From the NCBI GenBank assembly GCA_031308135.1, contig JAHLJT010008756.1, positions 67,630,026-67,694,025 on the forward strand: a DNA stretch of 64,000 nucleotides. The letters are read 5' to 3'. Source of the stretch: Acheta domesticus. Its lineage: Eukaryota; Arthropoda; Insecta; Orthoptera; Gryllidae. Within the stretch, counting starts at the first letter, position 1. Each line of letters begins with the position of its first letter. Shown in pieces: positions 1 through 11,499 of this stretch. A model generated the notes under the pieces. That model worked only from the letters and a program-made list of their open reading frames with translations. It made no database searches and was not told where the DNA came from. The position numbers were made by a program, and so were the translations under genes.

Positions 1-233
1 GAAAAAGAACCCTACCAAAAATTCTGGTTGATGTAACGGTGTGTTACTGGTCACTGGGTCGAAGATTAAAGTACTGGGTTATTTTGTTAGCTTAGGTATG
101 CAAAAATCAATCCCCACCAATAACTGTTAACAAGAGTGTAGTAAATTGTATCCTCCAAAATTCATTAGATATGTGGGAGGGCCAAATTTAGAATTGTTAT
201 TTCATCTTTGTCCTTTGGCAACTGTTCGCTTTG
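1..233. other. unassigned AT-rich sequence
   Basis: Mixed AT-rich sequence before the first recognisable repeat. I see no convincing gene, repeat or RNA signal. Confidence 0.5.
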
Positions 234-395
234 GGCGGCCGTCTTGGCTTGATTAGCGCGTACGCCTTTCGCCGTTGTGCCCCGGATTCGATACCCGGCC
301 AATTCTTGTAGGAATTTGTGCTAGGTAAGCGAGGTCTCGACAGGTTTTCTTGGAGTTTTCCCGTTTTCCCTGCCTCTCGTACCTCTATCGCTCCA
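234..395 (+). repeat. tRNA-derived SINE-like fragment (second SINE type)
   Basis: The first 70 bases look like a degenerate tRNA gene. There is a box-A-like TTGGCTTGATTAGCGCG at about 244 and a box-B-like GGATTCGATACCCGG at about 284, the arrangement of an internal RNA polymerase III promoter. A body with TTTTC/CCGTTTTCCC-type runs follows, unlike any tRNA 3' end. I find no acceptor-stem pairing that would support a working tRNA. The body does not match the other SINE family in this window, so it appears to be a different family. The 3' boundary is uncertain and no target duplication is visible. Confidence 0.5.
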
Positions 396-1017
396 TTATT
401 TTCCGCCTCTTCTTTATTATCGCTATCACCTATTCAGTAAAATTATCATTCATAGACGAAAAAGCCTTAAATTTGAAAGGCCACCATCTCTCAGAAATAA
501 AAGAATAAAATAATGATGACGGTAGACCCTGCCTGCTTCCAGAATTTCCTTGTTTCTACTTTGCTGTGTTTTGTGTGTTGTGGGGTGGTTGAGGGAAATA
601 AATATGACCGTTTTACTGAAACGGTTTTTCCCATAATAATACGGCAGAGGTAATAATTTATAAAATGAATTCAATGTCCACAATCCATGTAATGCTAATG
701 TAAGCACGTTTAACTATATTGAACTATCTTTTACAGTAGAGAAAAGACAAAATAACACATTGTTAAAATGCGAACATGTAAATCTTGAACATCACCTACA
801 TACAGATGCGTTCACATGGTGTCTGCAGTTTTGGTCCCAAAGAATTTACCATATGCTGTATAAAATGAGAAAGGTACCGAACCTCCAATGCTTTGAATGT
901 GACCAATATAATAAAATCAACCATTATACTTATGACCCCGTGCTCTTTCCTGCTCGCCTCTATGCCTTCCAGACGACGAACAGAATAAACCTGGCTCGTC
1001 AGAATCACCGTTGCTAA
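396..1017. other. unassigned AT-rich sequence
   Basis: No supported gene. A pyrimidine-rich stretch near 360-420 leads into ordinary AT-rich sequence. The short frames on both strands between 450 and 1020 have no recognisable domain. Confidence 0.5.
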
Positions 1018-1330
1018 CACAGCAGCCTCTCGAACGCGCCTTCACCCGCTGCGTCCGTCACCATCCCGAGTCACTGCCGCGCCATCCTCCCAGAGACAAG
1101 AGGCGTACGGGGAAGAGGAAACGTCTTCATTAAACTCTCGGCAGTATAACGTGCAAATGGGCGCAGCAGGTGTTCAATGCGGCGCTGCGCCCTTCTGCGC
1201 ATGCGCCGGCCGTGGGGGTCATTTCTCCGCGTCGCTGGAGACGCCTTGTGGAACCCCGCGGTCGTCAGTGCGCGCGCCGCGTTTGTCCAGCCGGTGAGTT
1301 TGACGACCGGGTGCGTTAGTGCGTGGGTTT
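1018..1330. promoter_or_regulatory. CpG island, candidate promoter / first exon
   Basis: An abruptly GC- and CpG-rich block inside AT-rich DNA. It holds the palindrome GCGCATGCGC at 1197-1206, which matches the consensus of NRF1 / Drosophila Ewg sites found in CpG-island promoters. About 90 bases further on, CCG|GTGAGT at 1291-1299 is a good splice donor. Island, NRF1-like palindrome and donor together resemble a promoter with a non-coding or short first exon on the + strand. No TATA box or convincing start codon was identified, and the open frames across it on both strands look like chance frames. Confidence 0.35.
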
Positions 1331-3520
1331 TCATGTCCTTTGTGTCATCGTCCCTTCGCGATATACCAACACCAGTAGCGCCGAGCCACTGATTTCCAAA
1401 CTACGGAAGTTCAGTCCCGCCTGATAACTATGATACAGAGACTTTCCTAGCGGTTTGGGGAGGTACATATAGTGTGATTTAGTATGATTTAGATTGAAGT
1501 ATGATTTAGAGCATGTAGATTTTTATAATACGGTTATAATTAATTTTGTGATGTTCAAATAAACTAGTACCTACGATCTAGTATTCTATTTTTATTTTGT
1601 AGTTATTAAGATTTGTTTCTTCGTTATGAAGTGTAATGTTATGCATATCGTGAATATGGTTAATTTCCGAATTAGCCGGTTAATGTTAATATTAGTCAAA
1701 ATAAATTGACGTAGTTTGAAGTAGGAACAGCTTTGAAGCTTACTTCGAATTAAATTGACACTAGCCTACACGAGGTAGCTATATTAATTGAAGCAGTCGT
1801 ACGTTACGGTAATAAAGAATAGAAGATGTATGATGAACAAGGATCATAGTGTTGGTGGAACGTTTCCAGTGGGAGTCGAAGGCTATTGAGAGAAAATATC
1901 TGTTGTTTCGAATTCTGGCATGTCAGTCGTAAATTTCTATTTACACGACACCATCAAACCTACTTTCATGTCATCGCTACCCATTTCAGAGTCGGTGACG
2001 GGGTGCATGCCTTCGGCCTTCACAATTTACATAAAACAATTTTGAGTCTTAACTTAATTTTCAACGCGTTTTTATTCCAAAATACTTGTTTCAAGTACAT
2101 AAGACTCCTCACCCTCGGATCTTCACCTTACTTAAGTCAGTGTCTTGTAAGCTGACTCTACCATTAGAAAAATTAAGCCCGTCCTGATCCGTTCATCGTC
2201 ATTTATCCAGCTGTTTTTATCCAAACCATCTGGCTAAAACGCGGTTTAACCAGGCACTTCCAACATTAGCCACATTGCGGACTTTTCTTACGACGTATCT
2301 CATATCCGCATGTTAAGTCTCTAAAATATTTTATAATTAGTTTTTTAGCCAGCAACTAGTAAAAGCGTATTTTTAAGAGCAGGCATACCGTTCTAAAAAT
2401 TAGTTTTTAGCTCTAGTGTTAAAAGCGAGACGATGCCCAAGTGTTCGGATAAATCTGTGAATTCAACAAAATACTTTTGTTTGACTACTGAACTTAATGT
2501 ATCATTAAGTGTTTTGTATACTTGAATTAAAATAAACTAAGTCAATAAGACTCTAAAATGTTGTGCATGACACACGTGATAAAAGTGATTTTATTTTGTT
2601 CGTTGGATTGTGCCACTGGTGGGCCTTGTAATATTCCATATTTGCAAAATAATATGTTACATTTACCATTCGTGTTATAAAAAAAATTAAAGTTTCAATT
2701 ACGTTTGTTCACTGATAAACATTAATAGAAGGATATTGATTTTCGTGTGGTTATATTGCTGAATTCTTCAAGGCGTATGGAAAATCCTCATACGTCATGT
2801 TGGAATGTGCGGCCACTCAGTTTACATGTCGGCGACGAATTAATAGAGATTTGCTTAGTAACAGAGAAGAGAAAGACATATTTACACTTAGCACCGAAAG
2901 TAAGTTGGTGTGTACATCCCGACAGGATAGTGGAAGGGAACAGCTCATACACAGTAAAGGGAAAATAGCTTCGTTACTCCCCCGCAGAAGTTCCGTGTTC
3001 ATCTTTTAATGCTCGTTTCCTCGCTTCTATAGAATCGGCGCGGCGTTTCGTAAGAATATTCCGCACACGCTATCAGTGACTACCCCTATCCGGCGGAGAA
3101 CACGACGTCTGGAATCGTTTGCGCCCTTCCGGGTTGCAACCTCCTGGCACAAACAAGCTGGGGGGAGATGTTTTCATATTATGAATATCTTGCTTAAATA
3201 TCTCTACGGAGAACCGTATTTTCTGTCAGGGAATACAGGTTTCGTTCCTTTTGAAAGAGAACCGGAGGAACATGTCCTTTCTCTTCTCAACTTCCCGCTA
3301 CTCACGTGCTACACGCGCGAAATTATTCAGTGCTTTCGCCCAGCATTATCTGCGCAAGGGAAGAATCACATTCGTTGTACGAGTTTAAGAAACTTGTTTG
3401 TTTTGTCTGTGCAAGCTTGTGAGCAATGTGACATTGTCTAGAGGACAATACTCTTGTACTCATTATGATGTCGAATAGTCTATTAACAAAGAAAGATTTA
3501 CCAAGAAAATGCTTAAATAT
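1331..3520. other. unassigned AT-rich intergenic or intronic sequence
   Basis: About 2.2 kb of AT-rich sequence without a recognisable repeat or gene. The longest frame (about 3076-3441, 121 codons, + strand) has no signal, domain or splice context that I recognise. Confidence 0.5.
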
Positions 3521-3860
3521 GCTCTCTCAGTCTTAATCAGTGAAAAACTACTGATTAACAGTGACTATTCACTGATGGTTTCAGTTATAACCCTGCCACT
3601 GACAATCAGTGAATTGAACTGAACAAATCAGTGAAAACTGGGTCCACTGTTTGAATCAGTGAAGACAACTGAACTGTCAATGAGCGATGGTGGCGTGGCA
3701 CATATACCACCGACAACCAGTGAAATGCTGCCGGTCATTATGAAAAGGTTTACATATTTGCTGATTGACAGCGAAAATACCTATTTCGACTGAAGATATC
3801 AGTGACTTCGGCTCTCACTGATTGATCAGTGAGAATTTCACTGATTCAGATTCAGAGAGT
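3521..3860. mobile_element. MITE with terminal inverted repeats and clustered CAGTGA motifs
   Basis: The ends are imperfect inverted repeats of about 35 bp. The left end reads CTCTCTCAGTCTTAATCAGT and continues GAAAAACTACTGAT. The complement of the right end reads CTCTCTGAATCTGAATCAGT and continues GAAATTCTCACTGAT. Between and within them CAGTGA or its complement TCACTG occurs about 11 times in 340 bp. Dense copies of a short motif near the ends are typical of transposase-binding subterminal repeats in hAT and CACTA elements, and CAGTG/CACTG is also a CACTA-type terminus. No transposase frame and no clear target duplication were seen, so the superfamily is open. Confidence 0.65.
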
Positions 3861-4740
3861 GTGATAAGCCATTGGGAATAACACAAAAGTGTTGCAAAAT
3901 TTATAACTCTATAAGAATAATGAGATTTGAATACAACAATACTGTGGTGATCATAGATAAGTCATAACACCAAGAAACAACATTAGCTATGATGGTAAAT
4001 GTTGATTTTTTTTATTTGGAAATAGAAATCTATAAATTAAAATATCGTAAAATGTTCGGCGTACTCATACAGTAAATTAAGTGAATAGTAAGCAAGAACC
4101 TAAAAATGTAGTAATTATCATCTTCGTGAATTTAGAAAGAGAAAAAAAATATTTATTACGATAACACAGATTTCTATTACAGGAGAACAGTGAAGAAATA
4201 TTACACCTAGCGGCAGAACAGATACAACCATACTGAATCGACGCGGTTGCACTCAACAATTTAAAAGCAATAGCATATTTTCTGAAGTCGCTCAGATGTT
4301 CGATTGATTCGATTAATTAATCAGTGTGTTTTTAGTATATATGCTTTATGAAATGAATTCGTGATTCAGAATAACCTCTATACTGTATCTAATTGAGGTA
4401 CTGTTACCAACGTTCTATTCTGATAAAAAACAACTGCTAATGATGGAAGAGTAATTTCTAAGTATTATATCTAACGCACAAAATCATTGTTCAATTTCAT
4501 TGTGCAATTCTAAATCCGAGACAATACGAAACAAATATTTCCTCCAAGCTTTAACTAAGTACTCTTGTACCCTCCATTAGTTAGAATCTCATAATCACTA
4601 CCCCTTCTGTCTACTAACAATATTATTTAGGTTTCGATGTCTTCTTCTCTTTCACACATTTCTCATACCGAACACTTCTGCCATTCTACTTCCTGCAACA
4701 CGACCCAGTGTCACGAATTCAGACCCCTTAATCCGGATAA
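3861..4740. other. unassigned AT-rich sequence
   Basis: No recognised gene or repeat. Short homeodomain-type AT motifs near 4300-4325 are expected by chance at this base composition. Confidence 0.5.
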
Positions 4741-4925
4741 CAGGATCTCCATTGTGGAGCGCCGTCGTGTATGCGGTTAAACCGCGCGCAGCGCGTAATA
4801 TTTATTTAATAGGCGGGCAGGTGCGATATCGAGGCCGCCCCACCCCACCCCTTCGCCTCTGCGCATTGCTTGCTCCTTGCTCCCACGCTTGCAAACGCAA
4901 AGCTACCACACAGTGGGCCAACCTA
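4741..4925. other. CpG-rich island
   Basis: GC-rich block with CCGCGCGCAGCGCG at about 4782 and a C-rich run (CCCCACCCCACCCC) at about 4840. It is non-repetitive and sharply bounded by AT-rich DNA. It could be regulatory or an unrecognised exon. Confidence 0.4.
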
Positions 4926-5154
4926 GTCCATAGAATTAAAATAATTTCATATGAATTTCCTCTTTCTACAATTATACAAATTATACCAACCGCTTTGGAG
5001 TAAGGACATGACATGCTGAAATTTACTAAAAAAAAGTTGTTATTGGGAGCATCCTAAAATACCTTTTTATAGTTTGGGTATTAAATCAAGGTCTGACAAA
5101 AAAGGTGTTGGAATCGTCGGAAAGTCTTAAAAGGCAGTAAAATATATAAGAGTG

Positions 5155-5225
5155 TTTATATTGATCTGGACTGTCCGGCACCTCGGCCTTCGACGCATCG
5201 TCACCCGGACAGCCCAAATCAGGAC
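5155..5225. other. short GC patch with inverted repeat
   Basis: CTGTCCGG at about 5170 pairs with CCGGACAG at about 5206, giving an 8-bp stem around a loop of about 28 bases. The patch is GC-rich inside AT-rich DNA. Function unknown; it could be a fragment of a repeat. Confidence 0.35.
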
Positions 5226-5340
5226 TGGCTGCGGAAGCCTACGACATCGGCTGGTTAAATAATATTGCATAAAATAAAATATTCTTCTAGTTCAGCCATT
5301 TAAAACGATGGATTCGGACTCCACAAATAATTCTTTTAAC

Positions 5341-5535
5341 TTAATTATAGACAATCAGATCAAGTGATAATAAAATATATTTAATACAAAGTTAAAGAAA
5401 AACGAAGTTGGAGTTTTACAGGTTGGAGTTTTTCTTCAACTTTGTATTAAATATATTTTATTATCACATGATCTGATTGTCTATAATTAATGGAACCTTT
5501 CTTGATGAAGAATAGGACAATCAATAAAAACATAT
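5341..5535. mobile_element. fold-back insertion with 13-bp target-site duplication
   Basis: Arms at 5341-5403 and 5428-5490 are inverted copies of each other with about two mismatches in 63 bp, separated by a 24-base loop. After the right arm comes an unpaired tail of 45 bases (5491-5535). The whole unit is flanked by a perfect 13-bp direct repeat, TAATTCTTTTAAC, at 5328-5340 and 5536-5548. The left arm abuts its repeat and the right tail abuts the other. This looks like an insertion with a retro-type target duplication. The one-sided tail argues against a simple TIR transposon. Confidence 0.75.
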
Positions 5536-5548
5536 TAATTCTTTTAAC

Positions 5549-6507
5549 TGCAAGGTAGCAAGACGAAAAAAAAGAGGTTGACAAAGTGTAAAATAGATGG
5601 AGTATAACTGCAGTGGGATGACAAGTTATTGCGCCGGACTCTTGCCACGATAAATTAAAACGGTGTCTTGGATCTAAAAATGTTCAAAATAGTGCTGCAA
5701 ACATCGATGCACATACAGGAATACGTACCTGCATAAATACATACGAATTCTGTGAAACGGCTAAACAGATTTTGATGGAGATTTCTCTGAAACGAGAGGA
5801 GCAGGACGCAGGAGTGCGGGTGGGGAAGGTACGGTAGGTTTGGGCCAAGGAACACTATAGTCAGAATTAATTCCTTTTCCCGTCTAATAGATAATTGTAA
5901 TTAAATACTCGAACAACAGGGATCACTTTAGCTGGTTATCTCATATGGTTATTTAGGGGACATAAAAACCTATTCAATTGGTTTTACAGTTTTTGTTTGT
6001 TCGAACTTCTCTCCGGAACGGCGTATTAGAGTCGGTTCTCGGGTGGATTTTGATGCGACTTTCATTGAAAGGAACGAGGTAGATATAGGCTACTTTTTTC
6101 AGATTTTTTGTTTTACATTAGGAAAGAATATAAAGAAGGAAATAATATAAAAAATACTATTTCTCTGTTTTTTAATGCAAGTCTACAATTTTGTTCACAC
6201 CTCAATGAATATTTGTGCACCCATGTGGACAATACAGGGGAAATGTTTCATGAGATTTCGAATCCCCATCTCCCTTTTCCTAATCCTTAAAGCAAACTTA
6301 AATTCACTACCATTGTTTTTTCGCGACTATCAAGAAGACATTGAGGAATTTTATCAGAATGAATAAAACGTTTCTTGCTGTCCATTAAATTTTCTATTAA
6401 ATGTATTTGGAAACATTTCAATAGTGCAGTTAGGCTTTGAGAATTTGGAAAGTAAAACATATTTCCTTAATAGTTGCTGGGAGCTGCAACATTGCGTCTT
6501 TTTACAG
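5549..6507. other. unassigned AT-rich sequence
   Basis: Mixed AT-rich sequence. None of the short open frames has a recognisable domain. It ends at a pyrimidine-rich run and CAG that could be a splice acceptor for the next feature. Confidence 0.45.
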
Positions 6508-6624
6508 CTCCCCGCAACAGCAATGATGGTAGCAAACGGTGTAGGGTACGGCGAGCAGGAACCCGGGCAGGTAAGACAACAAGGTCGCATAGGACGAGGA
6601 AGCGACACGGTGGGGCACACCAAG
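6508..6624 (+). CDS. candidate internal exon with two in-frame splice donors
   Basis: A splice-acceptor-like GTCTTTTTACAG ends at 6507. Two donors follow: CAG|GTAAGA after 6570 and AAG|GTGAGC after 6624. The exon would be 63 or 117 bp, both multiples of three, and frame 0 stays open in both forms. The short form starts LPATAMMVANG and ends GEQEPGQ; the long form adds 18 residues ending DTVGHTK. Frame 2 is also open and frame 1 has a stop. Base composition is more balanced than the AT-rich flanks. I do not recognise the peptide. A Tigger-like MITE begins 48 bp downstream. It could equally be chance splice-like sequence; the case rests on signal quality and preserved frame only. Confidence 0.35.
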
Positions 6625-6672
6625 GTGAGCCATGGGTTGGGGAGGGCAGAGAGGGACGGGAATTACATTATA

Positions 6673-7218
6673 CAGCAATCCCTCAACATTCACGAGAATT
6701 AGATCCCCAAATAACATCCCGAATGTTAATCCGTTAATGTTGAGTCTATCTTTTAATGAAGAAAGGTGTATTAGGATCCTGGATACAGAAAAACTGTTTA
6801 AAAAAGAAATAAATACAGATCTGACAATCAATTGCAGTAGATCTGAGTAAGCGCTCATTTATCATTATTCTCAATTAACATCCCAAAATGGAATAAAATA
6901 ATGTTTGAAACTTACTTCAAAGTTGAAAAGTGATTGGTTATAGTTTTTTTTCCATCACTCTTCTCGTTGTTCTAATGGCCAAATATGGAAGTATTGCTGC
7001 TTCTATTTCTCTCTTAAATCCGACCTCTGCCAAGTTCGTTTTCCAGATGACGCCGATAAAGCAAATGAAATATGCTGTCTTTCAAAAAAATAAGTAGTAA
7101 AACCAAAAGACGCACTCGAGAATGTTGAAGTCGCGAATGTTAAAACTGGTAGCATTTCTCTAATTGCGAATGTTCGGAACTCGCAAATAGCGAATTTGCG
7201 GATTTAGAGGGATTACTG
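6673..7218. mobile_element. pogo/Tigger-like MITE with TA target duplication
   Basis: The 546-bp unit has ends CAGCAATCCCTCAACATTC (left) and CAGTAATCCCTCTAAATCCG (complement of the right end). CAG(C/T)AATCCCTC followed by CG-rich, AATTCGC-type sequence is characteristic of pogo/Tigger terminal repeats. TA dinucleotides at 6671-6672 and 7219-7220 fit the TA target of Tc1/mariner/pogo elements. The interior has no transposase frame, so it is a non-autonomous copy or deletion derivative. Confidence 0.8.
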
Positions 7219-8985
7219 TACAAAGAATTTACTCCTTTTGATATCAAATAGATGACTGAGATTAATAAACCCTAGGCAATGCTGAGAAGCTTCAATTAGT
7301 AACTAAAATGCAAGTGTAATTGGACATTCCATACCTTAAAAGACATTGAGATAGCGAAATTGGTCGACTATTAAATTGGCTAATAAACTTGTTAGCTTCA
7401 GCACTTCTGTTTACGCATACTACGATAAATAGTTTATCTCATTGGCAGTCGTAAAAATAAGGTTTCATATTTGATGTATCGTTCGTACAAGCTGTTGATT
7501 GGCGCTCCCAGGAAATCTGTGTTGGCTCTAGCTCGGCAAAATAATTACGTCTCCAAACAATCTGTGCGACTTGCTTTGTAAAAACTTTCTCATCAAAGAA
7601 CAGTTTAGTGAAAATCCATGAAAACCCTTGATAAACAATACCTTAAATGTTTCGTAACGACAAACATGCAACTTTATTGATAATTAAATTCAAGATCACT
7701 ATTGTTTCTAAATGCATTATATTGTAGTCCTAATAATTTTCAAATTGCTATTTTGATATACCCAACATTTTAGCGGTTCTTTTGCTTAGGTCTGCCATGC
7801 TTCATTCATTTATCATATATATTTTAGTTGTACCTCTCTACATGCAGATGTTATGCACTAATATACAGCTTCTGCAGATGCCTGCAATTGAAATAGAAAT
7901 TAGCGCGTTCACCTCTCTTAGCTTAGCCGCTGCTTTGAGTTATTTTCTGTTCGTCTCGCAGTGAGTCCATTCATTCATTTCTTTTCTAGTACGCCCACGC
8001 TTTTTTCACACTAGTCTTTGCTTCATATGTCCTTTTAAATCTCTGCGCGGGTTTAACATTTTGTTAAACTCGTCTCATACAAATGCAACCACACGTGCAC
8101 AAACAAACAGACAAACAAACAAATATACAAACTGGTGAACCCGCCTTATTCACTATCATTTTAAGTAAGATAGACACGGTGTGTTGTCACAACAACATTT
8201 GAAGTTTTCTTGAACATAGCGTTATTTATGAAGGTGAAAAGAATGTTGGTGAAGACAAATTTCCGCATACCAATTCCAATAGTTACAAATAAAGGTGTAT
8301 TTGATTATTAATCATCAAAATTGTATCCGAGTTTTTAAAGCGAAATGCATTTCTCGTAATGAATGAAGTCTTGATGGAAAACCTTAATTTTTTATTTCTA
8401 TGGGTGGTTTTCTTCAACGGAATAAAGATAACAGAGGGCAGTGAATTCAGAATTAGATTCTGTAGAATTTCTCAGTTCATACGTGGGATTATAAATATCG
8501 AGAGAGAAATGCCAAAACGATTCTGCTGCTGCTTTCTATCATGTCTTTTTCATGTTTTTTTGTTAACATGAATCTAATTTGTATCTTTTGCCAACTTTCT
8601 CGTTTCTCTTCATCCATCAAACTAGAATGTTGGTATTTGAGAATCACAACATATTACAGGTATTCATTTTACCATTACGGTTTTTCTTAGTCCTTTAACA
8701 CGAGTGTGAGGCAGGCTTTCAGTGAAACAACTGCTTGTTTCCTGCACCTGCTGTTTTATTATAGCTTCGCAGTCAAACTAGGTCGTTACTTCTCCTTTCT
8801 ACTTCATAATAAGAACTACTCCGAACTCTTTTTTTCCGGAGTGAACGTACGTTTAGAAACCTTACGAGTCGATCTACGTAATACGCTTGCTCTTTCACTC
8901 TTGGCAGTGCTTGAGGGCACCATTTTTTTTCTTCTTCGCATGAAGAACACAAACCGAGATGGCCAGTTCGGGGCCAAAGTAAATT
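7219..8985. other. unassigned AT-rich sequence with a short AAAC repeat
   Basis: AT-rich DNA with a brief impure (ACAA)n run at about 8099-8127. The short frames (for example 8706-8987, + strand) have no recognisable features. No repeat boundaries were identified. Confidence 0.45.
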
Positions 8986-9290
8986 AAGAGACGAGCTCTC
9001 GCCCTATATCTCGGGTGATGTAATTTGGGGGCAATAAATCTTGAGGTGTCCGCGAAAGATGCCTCTGCTGAAATTCCTGTTACTCTTAGTGCTCACTCAG
9101 CGAGACAGCCCGACAACCTGGTGGCGAGATCTGCATAATTAAATTACCGCCCTTCTAATTCGGGGACACTGGCGTGTCTAATAATGCCGGTGAGTTCTGC
9201 TACACACCGAGAAGATAAAGATGATGCTGGTGAAGCGATGTGGGGGATCCACATGCAGTCACTATTTAAAAATGAATGAAAGGTAAGTTA
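8986..9290. other. high-complexity block, candidate conserved non-coding element
   Basis: Non-repetitive, balanced-composition sequence containing TGCATAATTAAAT at about 9134 (POU/homeodomain-like) plus several TAAT cores. It also contains a donor-like CCG|GTGAGT at about 9188 and AAAG|GTAAGT with GT at 9283. Such blocks often mark enhancers or exons. No long frame or familiar protein is encoded. The assignment is inference from texture. Confidence 0.25.
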
Positions 9291-10877
9291 AATGTAATTA
9301 TTGGAAGGAACTCCTACAGCGCAACTGGACTGCATTTGAATAATTTATTAGACAAAGTCTCGCAATCATCTTAACATGCATTGCCAATTAAACTATTACG
9401 TTAAACGTTGAATGAAGTGAAATGCTTAAATTATTAATATTACAACAGACAATGCAGATAACAACTACATATTCAGCCGGCTGGTACAGATTAGCTGAAC
9501 TTTTATTAGATACGTACCTTTAAATTCTTTTTTTCTCATTCAGCTACTACGTTTTGAAATGAACCCGAAATAATGTCTTATTATTTTGTCATCATAATCA
9601 ATCTTTTAATCAAACATGACCTGAATCAACGCATAGTTTTATAGAGCTACTTCCGCTTTTAGTTTCTGAGAAACTGTCACCTGGATATTAACACATACGT
9701 TTTACAACTTCTAGTGAAAAAGATCATTCCTTGAATGGTGGAAGGAGTGGAGAAGAAAGAGGGGAGAGATGGAAACAGGAAGTCGGGAAGATACGACCTT
9801 CCTAGATATGAAAGTCATACATATTTTCATCTTGCTTTCATAAAGGTCCTGACCCCTTCGTCAATTTTAATGGTCTGTAGAAGGCTGGAGAAAAAAAATC
9901 ATTTTTGTGGTACGGAATTCGAAAACTGCTCAAAAGTGGTGTATTTGTGTCAGTCAAATATGCAAAATATCCAAACATTGTATCTTAGTTTTGCGCAAAG
10001 AGTCTAAAGAAGGGAAAGATGACAAACAATCATGGAAGATCATTGTACTAAAAATATACTGAACACGTTTTTGCCGTTAATAGTGTCGGAGAACATTCAT
10101 GTTAATGCAGGACTACTGAAAAAATATAATTAAAAACTTTTATAATTAGCTTACATTTTGACTTCAAGTGGTCTACAATTTCGGTATTTAGGTGAAAAAT
10201 TTGGGATTTTAACAATATACAAAAACACATTGGATATTTTTAAATTAAAAAAGTCATCTTTCTTACCAATTGGTTAATGCGAGTGGATTTACATAGTCTG
10301 TTTTGATAAGAGAATCCATTTTGCAGTCTTTTAATAAAATGACCCACAATTCACCACGAGGCGGTAACAACAACTTGAGTTCCAATTATACTTTAGCCAC
10401 TCATCCAACCACTAAGGGTGTGTTAAATTATATTCTCTTGTTGTCGGAGTTTTTGTGCAAACTGGCAAGTTTGACACATCTTCCAAATGCTCTGGTATCC
10501 GCAGTGTAAGACGTCAGACGTAGAGCTTCATTTTGCAGAATCAGCGAAATATTTATTTTCTCACTATTCGGTTATTGGGAAGGGCACCAGCTTTTTGCTT
10601 ATCCAGATCAATGTTTTGAATGGAGTTTTAAAAGATCTAACAGCCATCCTCTTCGGATTTTAATTATTGTCTTAAGTTCTCTCTAGTAATTCAACTGCCA
10701 TATATGTTATCTCTTATCTTCTATGTTTTCCGCAACAAATTCTGTGGACAGAACGCATTTCTCTCTCGTGGTTATTAACCGTCATCATTCATTAACATTA
10801 ATGAATGAAGGTGGATGGTCCCATATCAACCGAAAGGTTGAATAATTATCTTAGGTAAATACTGATACTTATTGCCC
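9291..10877. other. unassigned AT-rich sequence
   Basis: About 1.6 kb of AT-rich DNA. I see no gene, RNA or repeat boundary that I can support. Confidence 0.5.

Positions 10878-10961
<84 letters not shown>
10878..10961. repeat. compound microsatellite (CT)n(CA)n(TA)n
   Basis: Consecutive tracts of about 12 CT, 9 AC and 20 AT units run directly into each other. A perfect short hairpin follows at 10970-10990 (CTTATAATT, 3-base loop, AATTATAAG) and a nearby copy of ATTTAAATCTTATAA-type sequence to about 11027. This is the most hypervariable-looking locus in the window. Confidence 0.95.
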
Positions 10962-10965
<4 letters not shown>

Positions 10966-11049
10966 AAATCTTATAATTTGTAATTATAAGATATATAATA
11001 AATCTTATAACTTATAATTTAAATCTTGTTGCTTACTGCTACACCCGTC

Positions 11050-11400
11050 CAAATTTAAAAACCCCAGAGCCCACGGGACCTCTGCCGCACGCCCAGTCGC
11101 CCAGCGATCAGTGACCCTCGCAAGCGTGGAGGTGCCCACTCGCCCCAAAAGTCGCCGCCGCCGCTGCGCATCTCCCGCCCGCGCTCCCGGAAGTGACGCG
11201 TGCAATCGCGATTTGCACGCGCCGCTCGTGGCCGCCGCCTCCGCGCCACCGTCGCCGCTGCTCCCGACCGTTAGGACATCCGCTTCCGCGGCCGTCCGCC
11301 CGCCCGCCCGCACGCCGCCTCCGCCGCCGAGCGGTTTGCGAGGAAGGAACTCTGCTTCGGGCGCGCTTCCTCTCGAGTCCTCGAGTGTCCGTGCTGAGCT
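11050..11400. other. CpG island with GCC-rich sequence
   Basis: Very CpG-rich, with many CGCCG/GCCGCC motifs. Long overlapping open frames on both strands (for example 11005-11490 minus and 11111-11536 plus) are expected from the lack of AT-rich stops, and their peptides are low-complexity Ala/Arg/Pro. No familiar domain. Possible promoter or enhancer. Confidence 0.5.
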
Positions 11401-11422
11401 AATTTGGGATTCTGAAATCAAG

Positions 11423-11442
11423 AAACAAACAAACAAACAAAT
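11423..11442. repeat. (AAAC)n microsatellite
   Basis: About five units of AAAC between the CpG island and a 5'-truncated SINE. Confidence 0.8.
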
Positions 11443-11499
11443 ATTTTTCCACTTTTTCAACATTATATTGCCCTTCCATATTTTTGGCAAAGTTTTTGA

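Noticed and set aside
3535..3850. CRISPR array, suggested by a recurring short motif
   Set aside because: The motif is only 6 bp, irregularly spaced and in both orientations inside a TIR element; the genome is eukaryotic.
10878..10961. Regulatory element or origin
   Set aside because: Simple compound dinucleotide microsatellite; nothing else supports function.
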